From NCBI GenBank assembly GCA_030613915.1, contig JAUWKY010000027.1:1-11554 (forward strand): a stretch of 11,554 bases of DNA, given 5' to 3'. The DNA is from Syntrophobacterales bacterium (lineage in GTDB: Bacteria > Desulfobacterota > Syntrophobacteria > BM002). Positions 1-6,155 of the stretch are shown here, piece by piece (the stretch's first letter is position 1; each line of letters opens with the position of its first letter). A program made the position numbers and the translations under genes. The notes under the pieces were generated by a model. That model made no database searches, was not told the DNA's origin, and was given only the letters and a program-made list of their open reading frames with translations.

Positions 1-116
1 AAATATCAAACAAATAACAATGACCAAAATTCAAAATTCCAAACCTGTTTTGGTCATTTGATATTGGAATTTGAGATTTATTTGTAATTTGGTGCTTGGA
101 GTTTGGGATTTCATAG
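1..116. repeat. AT-rich imperfect inverted-repeat element
   Basis: The segment is AT-rich and built from nested inverted repeats. TGACCAAAA at 21-29 is the exact reverse complement of TTTTGGTCA at 48-56. AATATCAAA at 2-10 is the exact reverse complement of TTTGATATT at 57-65, with a 10-nt insertion on the left arm only. AAATTCCAAAC near 34-44 is an approximate reverse complement of GTTTGGGATTT near 102-112. No ORF crosses it. From memory, sequences of this type occur as dispersed intergenic repeats in Desulfobacterota genomes, but that is recall and not a search result. The left border is cut by the window edge, so the element may be longer. Confidence 0.55.
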
Positions 117-430
117 ACTCCATTACTCCACCACTCCAGCAGACTGCCGCAAGGGGGAGAGAGCATTGAGGCCCCCTCAGGGGCAGCCCAAAGCCGAATT
201 CTTATGGCCCGGATTTTTTACTCCCCTTGACCATGCTTTTGCCCAATTGGTCCTGAAAAAACGGGCACACTCCTGATGATCAAATGCTGACGAGCGGGGC
301 AAAAAATGATAGACTACTATCTTGCCAATCCTGTTGGGTAGACAAGAGTTCGTTGAAATTGAGTAGAGGAAGGAACTGTCGATACTATCCCACTCACACA
401 TGGAATGTGGCGGCGGGGAGGGAGGTTGCC
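117..430. other. Non-coding leader region upstream of the OB-fold gene
   Basis: No convincing gene lies here. A small GC hairpin, TGAGG-CCC-CCTCA, occupies 167-179. An open frame runs from 284 into the next gene, but its first 49 codons have no ribosome binding site and do not look like a secreted protein, so they are treated as upstream sequence. I found no promoter with correct spacing. The best -35-like TTGAAA (353-358) sits too far from the TACTAT at 383-388 to be called. Confidence 0.4.
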
Positions 431-928
431 ATGAAGGGCTACAGTAAGAATGCACTAATTGGTATTGCGTTTGTCTTAGGAATGTATATTTTTGGTTTGA
501 GCGCTGGTTTTGCTGGAGAAACGGGCGGCATAGTGGGTTGGGAAAAGGACAGCGCCTACAACAAGCTTTATGACCTTGATGAGTGGGACAGCTTTAAGGG
601 TAACGTAGTGGGTTTCAAGAGAATCATCCCCCTCAAAGGCATGTCCCCCGGGATAGCACTGCTCGTCCGAGATGGAGACAGCGATGAAACTGTCACCGTT
701 CACCTCGGCCCCAGCCCGTTTGTTAACCCCAACAGGATCTCACTCAGGAAAGGTGACAAGGTGAAAGTAAAGGGCGTATGGGCGGAGATTGACGGCAAGG
801 AAGTATTTATGGCGTCCAAGGTGAAAAAGGGCGATTATTATGAATACAAAGTGCGATTAACAAAGGATGGAACTCCTTTCTGGACCATGGGTCCGGAAGA
901 GTTGGCCAGGGAGAGAGCTGGCAAGTGA
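431..928 (+). CDS. Secreted OB-fold protein of unknown function
   Basis: This is a 165-residue protein. The ATG at 431 is chosen because GGAGG lies 5 nt upstream (421-425) and because it opens directly into a signal peptide: Lys2 and Lys6, a hydrophobic stretch at about 8-25, and a probable signal peptidase I site after Ala28 (GFA-GE). The mature part has a beta-rich pattern typical of a small OB-fold: SFKGNVVGF at the start, then VTVHLGP, a KGDKVKVKG strand-turn and a VFMASKVKKGD segment, ending in a TPFW motif close to the C-terminus. Secreted OB-fold proteins with a VHLGP and GDxVxVxG arrangement are common in Desulfobacterota, and their ligand is not known to me. The protein is probably periplasmic. 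It is followed by a strong terminator at 1028-1061, so it looks like a single-gene unit. The fold is moderately supported; the function is unknown. Confidence 0.8.
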   Translation: MKGYSKNALIGIAFVLGMYIFGLSAGFAGETGGIVGWEKDSAYNKLYDLDEWDSFKGNVVGFKRIIPLKGMSPGIALLVRDGDSDETVTVHLGPSPFVNPNRISLRKGDKVKVKGVWAEIDGKEVFMASKVKKGDYYEYKVRLTKDGTPFWTMGPEELARERAGK

Positions 929-941
929 ATGGTCGAGGCAA

Positions 942-968
942 GCAATTCATGAAATATCCGGGTTAGGT
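942..968 (+). repeat. Solo end of the MITE-like element (27-bp copy)
   Basis: These 27 bases are identical to 10491-10517 and contain ATTCATGAAATATCCGGG, the terminal inverted repeat of the element at 10297-10514. Only one end is present. The outer side points right (GGGTTA), so the body of the element should lie to the left, but the OB-fold gene is there instead, ending 13 nt before the repeat. It is either a decayed remnant or an independently dispersed end sequence. Confidence 0.7.
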
Positions 969-1027
969 GCGAAAGGACGAGCTGGCGGAACCGCAAAAAT
1001 AGATAAGGGTCTCCTAGGAAGCTAAGG

Positions 1028-1061
1028 AAAAGGCAGCGTCTGAAACGGCGTTGCCTTTTTT
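1028..1061 (+). terminator. Rho-independent terminator after the OB-fold gene
   Basis: AAAAGGCAGCG (1028-1038) pairs with CGTTGCCTTTT (1049-1059) through an 11-bp stem containing one G-U pair. The loop is 10 nt and the T run continues to 1061. It lies about 100 bases after the stop codon at 928, on the same strand. Because the stem is also A-rich on its 5' side, it could work in both directions. Confidence 0.85.
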
Positions 1062-1130
1062 CGTTGTCCTATCTCGCAATAGAGTAAAAGTATCGCTGCT
1101 CACAGCCAGATTAATCGGACATGGAGGTTC

Positions 1131-1397
1131 TTGACCATAAGCAACACTGACACCACGGTAGGGGTAAAGGCAAGGCTTCTCGTGGATGGACGTAACTGCC
1201 TGAAAACCATTAACTATGATCGAGCCGCCGTATGTTTGGCACTGCTTTTGCTTAATGGGTATTGGTCAGAAAAGTCGGGCCATCGGATACTTTTTACTGC
1301 CGTTCATGGGCCAGGCTTTTTGAGAGTGCCCGCGGCTGATGGTCGCGGGCTAGCGCATCGAATGTTCTTGATCTTGGCTCTGGAACGACGAATATGA
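1131..1397 (+). CDS. Doubtful 88-residue ORF ahead of the acidic protein
   Basis: This open frame starts at TTG 1131, with GGAGG at 1123-1127 only 3 nt upstream. Its TGA overlaps the ATG of the next gene (ATGA at 1394-1397), an arrangement typical of translational coupling. Against it: the start codon is weak, the spacing is short, the composition is odd, no family is recognisable, and a perfect 7-bp GC hairpin sits inside the frame at 1328-1350. It may instead be untranslated leader for the gene at 1394. It is listed because otherwise more than 300 bases here would hold no annotated gene. Confidence 0.22.
   Translation: MTISNTDTTVGVKARLLVDGRNCLKTINYDRAAVCLALLLLNGYWSEKSGHRILFTAVHGPGFLRVPAADGRGLAHRMFLILALERRI
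1328..1350 (+). promoter_or_regulatory. GC-rich hairpin in the leader of the acidic-protein gene
   Basis: GCCCGCG (1328-1334) and CGCGGGC (1344-1350) form a perfect 7-bp stem with a 9-nt loop. No T run follows, so it is not a standard terminator. It ends 43 nt before the start codon of the gene at 1394 and could be a leader structure or a protein-binding palindrome. Confidence 0.4.
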
Positions 1398-2338
1398 GCA
1401 GAAGTTCCTCAAACAGTGAACTTAAGAACAGTAGTCCTAAAAAGGAAGCTACTAAAAAACTTGATTTTCTCCTCGATACCATTGATACCGAGGTCGCTAA
1501 CCTGGCTGACGTTGTGGAAGTGCCCGGGCCTATCTTGGATGATCAAACCCCTGACGGAGAGGTGTCGACAATTAGCCTCAATGACGGGGCAATGGGGATG
1601 GACAGCCTGGAACTGGACATGGATTTGTTCGGAGAGTCGGATGGGCCCCCACCTGAAGACGAGCCTGCGGATAATCAGGCACAAGCTGCACTGGATGCCA
1701 TGAGTGACGCTGAGGGTGAAGTTGAAGCCATGTTGGCCAAGGAGGCGTCGACGGACGCCGGAAGTCCACCTGCGGCAGAGACGAGCAAGGAGGAGGTGGA
1801 TGAAGACATTGCCAAGGCGCTAGACGAACTCCTCGCCACCCGTGAAGTGGATGCATCAAAACTCCTTGACAAAAAGGCGGTGCCAGAGCAAAAAAAAGAA
1901 CCTAAGAAGTCTCCTGTCTTAGAAGATCAGCTGTCCGAGGATCTCTTTGACGATTTGGAAAAAGATTTTAAGTCCGCGGGAGATGGGACTGCCGCTGCAG
2001 AACCGAATGCCGAGGAGCAGGAGTTCTCCAAAGATCTCTTTGAAGAACTGGAAATGGACTTTCAGTCCGAAGAAGAGACCGCTACCGCTGCCGAACCGGT
2101 TGTCGCTGAGGAACAGATTGCAGAAGATCTCCTTGGCGACGTGCAATTACAGGATGAAGGGGCAGGCAAAAATGCGGGTGAGGCGGCCACTACAAGCGGT
2201 TCTGAAGAGGAGTTGGCTGATTTGCTAACCGAGAAGATTGAAGCGCTGGTAGCCCGGCTGGTGGAGGAACGATTGTCAACCATCGCTGAGCGTGTCATCA
2301 AAGAAAAGATTAACAAGATTTTTTCATCCATGAAGTAA
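1394..2338 (+). CDS. Acidic repeat protein with helical C-terminal tail
   Basis: This 314-residue soluble protein has no signal peptide or membrane segment. Residues 1-22 are Ser/Lys-rich. Residues 23-270 are dominated by Asp, Glu, Ala and Pro and are probably disordered. Within this part a 31-residue unit repeats: SEDLFDDLEKDF (181-192), SKDLFEELEMDF (212-223) and a shortened AEDLLGDV (243-250), separated by Ala/Glu/Pro linkers. Residues 271-311 are strongly amphipathic and helical (EELADLLTEKIEALVARLVE, then ERVIKEKINKIF). A low-complexity acidic region followed by a short helical C-terminus recalls PopZ-like polar scaffolds and tails on some deltaproteobacterial regulators, but I see no diagnostic match. 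The ATG overlaps the stop of the preceding doubtful ORF, and its own ribosome binding site is weak (GGAAC). The gene is very likely real; its role is unknown, possibly scaffold or adaptor. Confidence 0.82.
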   Translation: MSRSSSNSELKNSSPKKEATKKLDFLLDTIDTEVANLADVVEVPGPILDDQTPDGEVSTISLNDGAMGMDSLELDMDLFGESDGPPPEDEPADNQAQAALDAMSDAEGEVEAMLAKEASTDAGSPPAAETSKEEVDEDIAKALDELLATREVDASKLLDKKAVPEQKKEPKKSPVLEDQLSEDLFDDLEKDFKSAGDGTAAAEPNAEEQEFSKDLFEELEMDFQSEEETATAAEPVVAEEQIAEDLLGDVQLQDEGAGKNAGEAATTSGSEEELADLLTEKIEALVARLVEERLSTIAERVIKEKINKIFSSMK

Positions 2339-2406
2339 ACCTTCTCGCTTCCCCCATCTGTACAGTTCGAGACAATCCAACACGTTTTCTAAATAGTTGA
2401 TCCATT

Positions 2407-2436
2407 TTGACCAATCTCACTTTTTTGTGCTAGGTT
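2407..2436 (+). promoter_or_regulatory. Candidate sigma-70 promoter of the lipoprotein gene
   Basis: TTGACC (2407-2412) is separated by 18 nt from TAGGTT (2431-2436), which is preceded by TGC (an extended -10). The predicted start lies about 7 nt further, leaving a short leader that ends in the GAGGAG ribosome binding site at 2458-2463. The -10 hexamer is a poor match, so this is a moderate call. Confidence 0.4.
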
Positions 2437-2472
2437 GGAGCCACGATTATAACAGGCGAGGAGATCAGACCG

Positions 2473-3054
2473 ATGGAGCCAATCAAAGGTTTTCGAACAA
2501 TTTCTGGTGTCGCGGCAATATGCTTGGTTCTTGCCCTGCTTGTTGGCTGCGCCACGACCCCAGAAGATGAAAAGAGCCCAACATACCAGTCACCGCCGGG
2601 GACCAAGACGACAATCATCCTCCTTCGGCATGCGGGCAGGGATATTTACAGTGCTGAGGCAGACGATCCACTGACATGGCAAGGTAGAAAGCGAGCTCAG
2701 AATTTGCCGGCAGTGATCGGCGACATGGGAGTGAGCGCAATTTACTGTACGAATCTGCGGCGTAACAGGGCCACGGCTCAACCGTTGGCAGACCATCTTG
2801 GCTTGAAACTAAACCTTGTATCCCAAGGCCGTTTGTACGACTATAAGAAGCTGTCCAGGGAGCTTCTGGATGAATTCCTGACCAAACACGCCGGGGGCGT
2901 GGTGGTGTGGGTTGGAAATATAAGAAACGTGGAGGAGATGTACAAATTGCTGGATGGCACCGGTAGCCCGCCAACCGAATACGGCGATGTGTTTATAGTG
3001 GTAGTACCAGACGTCAGACCACCTCGTATCAAGAAGATGACCTACGGTGAGTAA
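2473..3054 (+). CDS. Histidine-phosphatase-fold lipoprotein lacking the second histidine
   Basis: This 193-residue protein starts at ATG 2473, with GAGGAG 9 nt upstream. Residues 1-26 are a lipoprotein signal with lipobox LVGC. Cys26 is followed by Ala, which favours the outer membrane. The rest follows the histidine phosphatase (phosphoglycerate mutase/SixA-like) branch: ILLRHAGRD with Arg52 and the nucleophile His53, then TNLRRNRATAQ (93-103) with Arg97 in the place of the conserved phosphate-binding Arg. It also has a late strand-plus-RPPRIKKMTYG ending seen in related bacterial proteins. At the second catalytic site, where the family has a V-G-H or similar, this protein reads WVGN, so Asn149 replaces the second histidine. 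It may be a weak enzyme, a pseudo-phosphatase or a binding protein. It converges on mrpG with only 41 bases between the stops and no clear terminator. Confidence 0.85.
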   Translation: MEPIKGFRTISGVAAICLVLALLVGCATTPEDEKSPTYQSPPGTKTTIILLRHAGRDIYSAEADDPLTWQGRKRAQNLPAVIGDMGVSAIYCTNLRRNRATAQPLADHLGLKLNLVSQGRLYDYKKLSRELLDEFLTKHAGGVVVWVGNIRNVEEMYKLLDGTGSPPTEYGDVFIVVVPDVRPPRIKKMTYGE

Positions 3055-3095
3055 GGCGATGGGGTTCTATCTGGGTGAAGGCGACGGATGGGAGC

Positions 3096-3431
3096 TCAGG
3101 ACTTGCTCTTGGAGGTATAGACTAGATCATCCCGCTCCGCCCCTTTTCTGGGCAAACCGATCCTATTTGCGGCGGAACCGATTGCATGTGCAGTAGCCGG
3201 GCCGGTAATCACCAGGAGCAAGATTAAGAACAAGCCACGCCCCCAACCTAGTGGCTCCCCGAATGCGGCGGCAACCAAGAGGAAGACGACGCCAAAGACG
3301 CCCACCTTGCCGGTGGCGTGTAGCCGTGTGTACACATCCGGCAAGCGGATAAAGCCCACCACACCCACTACCGAAAAGAGGGTGCCAACGACAACGGCTA
3401 GAATGGCTATTACCTGCAAGAAAAGGTTCAT
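3096..3431 (-). CDS. mrpG: Mrp Na+/H+ antiporter subunit G
   Basis: This 111-residue membrane protein has three hydrophobic segments (about 4-28, 43-57 and 63-88) and a short charged tail. The family signature is clear in GFIRLPDVYTRLHATGK (26-42), with Arg29, Pro31, Asp32, Arg36, His38 and Thr40 in the conserved loop after the first helix. GPATAHAIGSAA corresponds to the usual conserved Pro-Ala-Ala-His-Ala-type segment. A GAGAGGG ribosome binding site lies just before the ATG at 3431. It is the last gene of the operon, 49 bases after mrpF. MrpG is an accessory subunit needed for assembly of the heptameric complex. Confidence 0.95.
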   Translation of the reverse strand: MNLFLQVIAILAVVVGTLFSVVGVVGFIRLPDVYTRLHATGKVGVFGVVFLLVAAAFGEPLGWGRGLFLILLLVITGPATAHAIGSAANRIGLPRKGAERDDLVYTSKSKS

Positions 3432-3480
3432 ATCCCTCTCGTGATCTAGCGTTCATCCAGAGTTTTCGGATGCACACTGG

Positions 3481-3765
3481 CTAGAACATTTGCTCGTCCG
3501 CCACATACTTGGCCAGAGCAATCATGCCTACGAAGCCCAGAGCTGCAAGTCCCAAGGCTATGTCTAGGTAGATGATCCGCTGGTTTATGAGTGAAAGAAG
3601 TACCAGAACTGCCAAAGTCAAGGTGCTAAGCAGATCCAATCCCAACAGACGGTCGATAACATTCTCGCCCCGCCACACGCGGTAGAAAGCGACGGACATC
3701 AGTACAATATGAATAAGAAGCGAGACGTAGAGTATGTCCGTAAATATGATTTCAAGGGTTTTCAT
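3481..3765 (-). CDS. mrpF: Mrp Na+/H+ antiporter subunit F
   Basis: This small protein of 94 residues has three membrane helices (about 6-30, 42-60 and 66-87). The conserved loop reads YRVWRGENVIDRLLGLD (28-44). Asp38-Arg39 and Asp44 match the charged positions typical of MrpF; Asp44 is in the place of the family Asp that affects antiport. AAGGT precedes the ATG at 3765. The 54-base gap from mrpE is the longest inside the operon and holds a small dyad (3805-3817). Confidence 0.95.
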   Translation of the reverse strand: MKTLEIIFTDILYVSLLIHIVLMSVAFYRVWRGENVIDRLLGLDLLSTLTLAVLVLLSLINQRIIYLDIALGLAALGFVGMIALAKYVADEQMF

Positions 3766-3819
3766 CAGCTAGACCTTTTAAGTTGCGATTTTGCCAGACT
3801 CAATGGGTAATTTACCCCA

Positions 3820-4299
3820 TCAAGAAAATATTTTCTCCAACAGATCCCTCCGCATTTTCTGTGCCTCTGCCACATATTGCTCTGATTTGGTGGCGTCAAG
3901 GCAATGGGTATACATCACACCTTGTTCATCCATCTCGATCACCAACTCTCCGGGTGTCAAGGTAATGGCATGGGCGCTCAGTGCCGAGCCGAGTTCCGAC
4001 TCACACTCAGACGGGATTGCCACGATACCCTGTTGAATAGGCAAGGCAGGGTCTAGGACAATGCGTGCTACCTGGATACCACTCATAATCAAATCGTAGG
4101 CTAGGATGACCACATATTTGATCAGAGCCACAATGGCGGATGGTAGACGATGCCAAGCCATCGGACGGCGCCGAGGACGGATGAGTAGGAGGATCCCTGA
4201 GACAATCAATAACCCCACAACCACGTTGCTAAGTTCAAAGTTGGATGAGAGCTCCAGATAGACGAGCAGGAGCGGTACTATTAATAGCAGATTATACAT
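3820..4299 (-). CDS. mrpE: Mrp Na+/H+ antiporter subunit E
   Basis: This 159-residue protein has N-terminal hydrophobic helices (about 2-16, 22-41 and 53-76) and a C-terminal soluble domain of about 80 residues. The domain carries the family pattern SAHAITLTPGELVIEMDEQG followed by MYTHCLD. Family members commonly read ITLTPGT; here Glu replaces the Thr. The start is 2 bases after the mrpD stop, and its GGAGG ribosome binding site (4306-4310) is made from the final Gly-Gly codons of mrpD, which implies translational coupling. MrpE is required for full complex activity and assembly. Confidence 0.95.
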   Translation of the reverse strand: MYNLLLIVPLLLVYLELSSNFELSNVVVGLLIVSGILLLIRPRRRPMAWHRLPSAIVALIKYVVILAYDLIMSGIQVARIVLDPALPIQQGIVAIPSECESELGSALSAHAITLTPGELVIEMDEQGVMYTHCLDATKSEQYVAEAQKMRRDLLEKIFS

Positions 4300-4301
4300 C
4301 T

Positions 4302-5789
4302 CTATCCTCCCAACACGGCCTGAATGTAATCGGCGGGGTTACCTAGCCAGACACTTGTATCCTTGGCCACCTGAACCAGCGGTTCGGCCCACAAACCAAG
4401 CAGCAGCACAAGAACGATGAGGATGGCCGGCGCGAGCAAGTGATCGCCCCCTGGTTTAGCTTTGGCTCCCCCGGACGGTTCTTGCCACCAGATGCGCTGA
4501 AAGGCGCGCATGGTGTAGACCAAAGTCAAAATGCTACCCATGCCGATAAACGCCAAGGAACCAAGTTCGGCCGCATCAATACCACTGCTAAACAGGAACA
4601 TCTTGCTGATAAAACCGTTTGTGGGTGGAATGCCGGCAAGACCCAGACTTCCAATAAAGAAGAGCACGCCAGCCACCGGTATAGATCTGCCCACCCCGGT
4701 GACAACATCAAATCCAGCCGATTTTACCGGGGCTCGGCTGGCAACGTACCCGGCCAGCATGAGCATTGCAGCCTTGATCAGACTGTGGTTAAAAGCGAAC
4801 ACAATCGCAGCAGCAATGGCCAGTGGCGTGCCCCAGCCAATGCCAACCAGGATGAAGCCTACCTGGGCCAGGGTGGAATAAGCCAACATACGCTTGACAT
4901 TGTGCGTGCCTATAGCAGACAGCCCACCGAAGATAACGCCAACAACGCCCAAGACCACAAGTAGGCAGCGAATCGTTTCAGCTTGGGGCAAAAACAGTAG
5001 GGTTGTCATGCGCAGAAAACCGTAGACGCCAAGCTTGACCACCACCGAGGAAAGCATGGCGCTAACCGCGGTTGGCGCAGCTGTATGGAAATCCGGTTGC
5101 CAGAAATGAAACGGAAAGACCGCGCTTTTGACCATGAAAGTGGCCATTAAAAAACCAATGCCAGGAAGCAGTAGTCGTCCGGTGTCCACGGCAATTCGTT
5201 GGGCCAGATCAGCCATATTCAGAGTGCCATAGGAGACGTACAGACAGCCAACGGCCAAAAGCATGAAAAACGAAGCCAGCAGGCTGATGTAAAAATACTT
5301 ATAGGCTGCTTCTGTGCCGTATCTGTCGTCGGATACGGCCGTCAAAACGGTGCCTGAAATCACCAGCAACTCTGCAAAGACGTACATATTGAAAAGGTCA
5401 CCGGTGAGCATGGCGCCGGAGAGGCTTGTAGCCAACATCAAGTACAGCGGGTAAAAGGTTGGATACCGCACCACTGAGTCCTTGCTGCCGATGGCATACA
5501 AAACACCCGTGGCCAGTACAAGCTGACTCATCACCACAAAAACGGCCGCCAGCAGATCCCCTACCAGCGAAATGCCGAAAGGCGCAGCCCAGCCACCCGA
5601 CTGGAACACCACCGGTTGCCCGCTTCTCCACACCACAGCCAGGAGCCAGGTGCTGCTCGCCAGGGCCGTGAGCATGGTTGCCAGAGTCCATAAAGCCTGC
5701 AGACTCCGGCTCCGACTCAGCAGCAGGGCGATCACCGCGCCGGTCAAAGGTAGCACGATGGGCAGTAGGGGGAGATGCTTGTACAGCAT
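4302..5789 (-). CDS. mrpD: Mrp Na+/H+ antiporter subunit D
   Basis: This 495-residue polytopic protein belongs to the NuoL/M/N-like proton-translocating family. Key charges are present: Glu140 in the TM5 motif MYVFAELLV and Lys221 in VKSAVFPFHFWQPDFHTAAP, both equivalent to residues essential in Bacillus MrpD and complex I antiporter-like subunits. A further segment, NHSLIKAAMLMLAG, carries the conserved His and Lys of the later channel half. Length and helix number are normal for MrpD. The start at 5789 lies 8 bases after the mrpC stop, and its TGAGG ribosome binding site overlaps the mrpC TGA. It forms one of the two large channel subunits exchanging Na+ and H+ across the inner membrane. 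Confidence 0.97.
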   Translation of the reverse strand: MLYKHLPLLPIVLPLTGAVIALLLSRSRSLQALWTLATMLTALASSTWLLAVVWRSGQPVVFQSGGWAAPFGISLVGDLLAAVFVVMSQLVLATGVLYAIGSKDSVVRYPTFYPLYLMLATSLSGAMLTGDLFNMYVFAELLVISGTVLTAVSDDRYGTEAAYKYFYISLLASFFMLLAVGCLYVSYGTLNMADLAQRIAVDTGRLLLPGIGFLMATFMVKSAVFPFHFWQPDFHTAAPTAVSAMLSSVVVKLGVYGFLRMTTLLFLPQAETIRCLLVVLGVVGVIFGGLSAIGTHNVKRMLAYSTLAQVGFILVGIGWGTPLAIAAAIVFAFNHSLIKAAMLMLAGYVASRAPVKSAGFDVVTGVGRSIPVAGVLFFIGSLGLAGIPPTNGFISKMFLFSSGIDAAELGSLAFIGMGSILTLVYTMRAFQRIWWQEPSGGAKAKPGGDHLLAPAILIVLVLLLGLWAEPLVQVAKDTSVWLGNPADYIQAVLGG

Positions 5790-5797
5790 GCAGATCC

Positions 5798-6133
5798 TCA
5801 GTTCTTCAAACCATCGATCTCATCCATATCACTGGTCTTGTAGCGGGCCGAGATGATGTAGAGCATGGACAGAACAAAAGCAGTGCCGCCCATGCTGATC
5901 ACAATAGCGGTCAGGATCAACGCTTGCGGAAGCGCATCACTGAGGACACCTGTGGTGTTGCTGACATAAGCGGGTTCAACACCTATGTAAGCACCCGTAC
6001 TCAACAAAAACAGGTTCACTGCATTTGCCAGGATGATCAAGCCAATGGCCGAACGGATGATATTGCGGCGTAGAAGTTGGAAGACACCTATGGCGAACAG
6101 AATGCCGATGGCAATCGCGGTTAGGAGTTCCAT
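5798..6133 (-). CDS. mrpC: Mrp Na+/H+ antiporter subunit C
   Basis: This 111-residue homologue of complex I NuoK has three helices (about 3-19, 27-46 and 70-94). The family hallmark DALPQALILTAIVIS (66-80) is intact. AAGGGA sits about 8 bases before the ATG at 6133. The gene is 22 bases behind mrpAB and 8 before mrpD, consistent with one transcript. The C-terminal tail (SARYKTSDMDEIDGLKN) is hydrophilic and probably cytoplasmic. Confidence 0.96.
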   Translation of the reverse strand: MELLTAIAIGILFAIGVFQLLRRNIIRSAIGLIILANAVNLFLLSTGAYIGVEPAYVSNTTGVLSDALPQALILTAIVISMGGTAFVLSMLYIISARYKTSDMDEIDGLKN

Positions 6134-6155
6134 GTACTAGTCCCTTTCAGAAAGA

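Noticed and set aside
284..430. N-terminal extension of the OB-fold protein from ATG 284
   Set aside because: No ribosome binding site there, while ATG 431 has GGAGG and begins a proper signal peptide.
1173..1206. LLVDGRNCLK string resembling the C-terminus of UDP-sugar dehydrogenases
   Set aside because: Only a few residues match, the flanking sequence does not follow the family, and the frame is itself doubtful.
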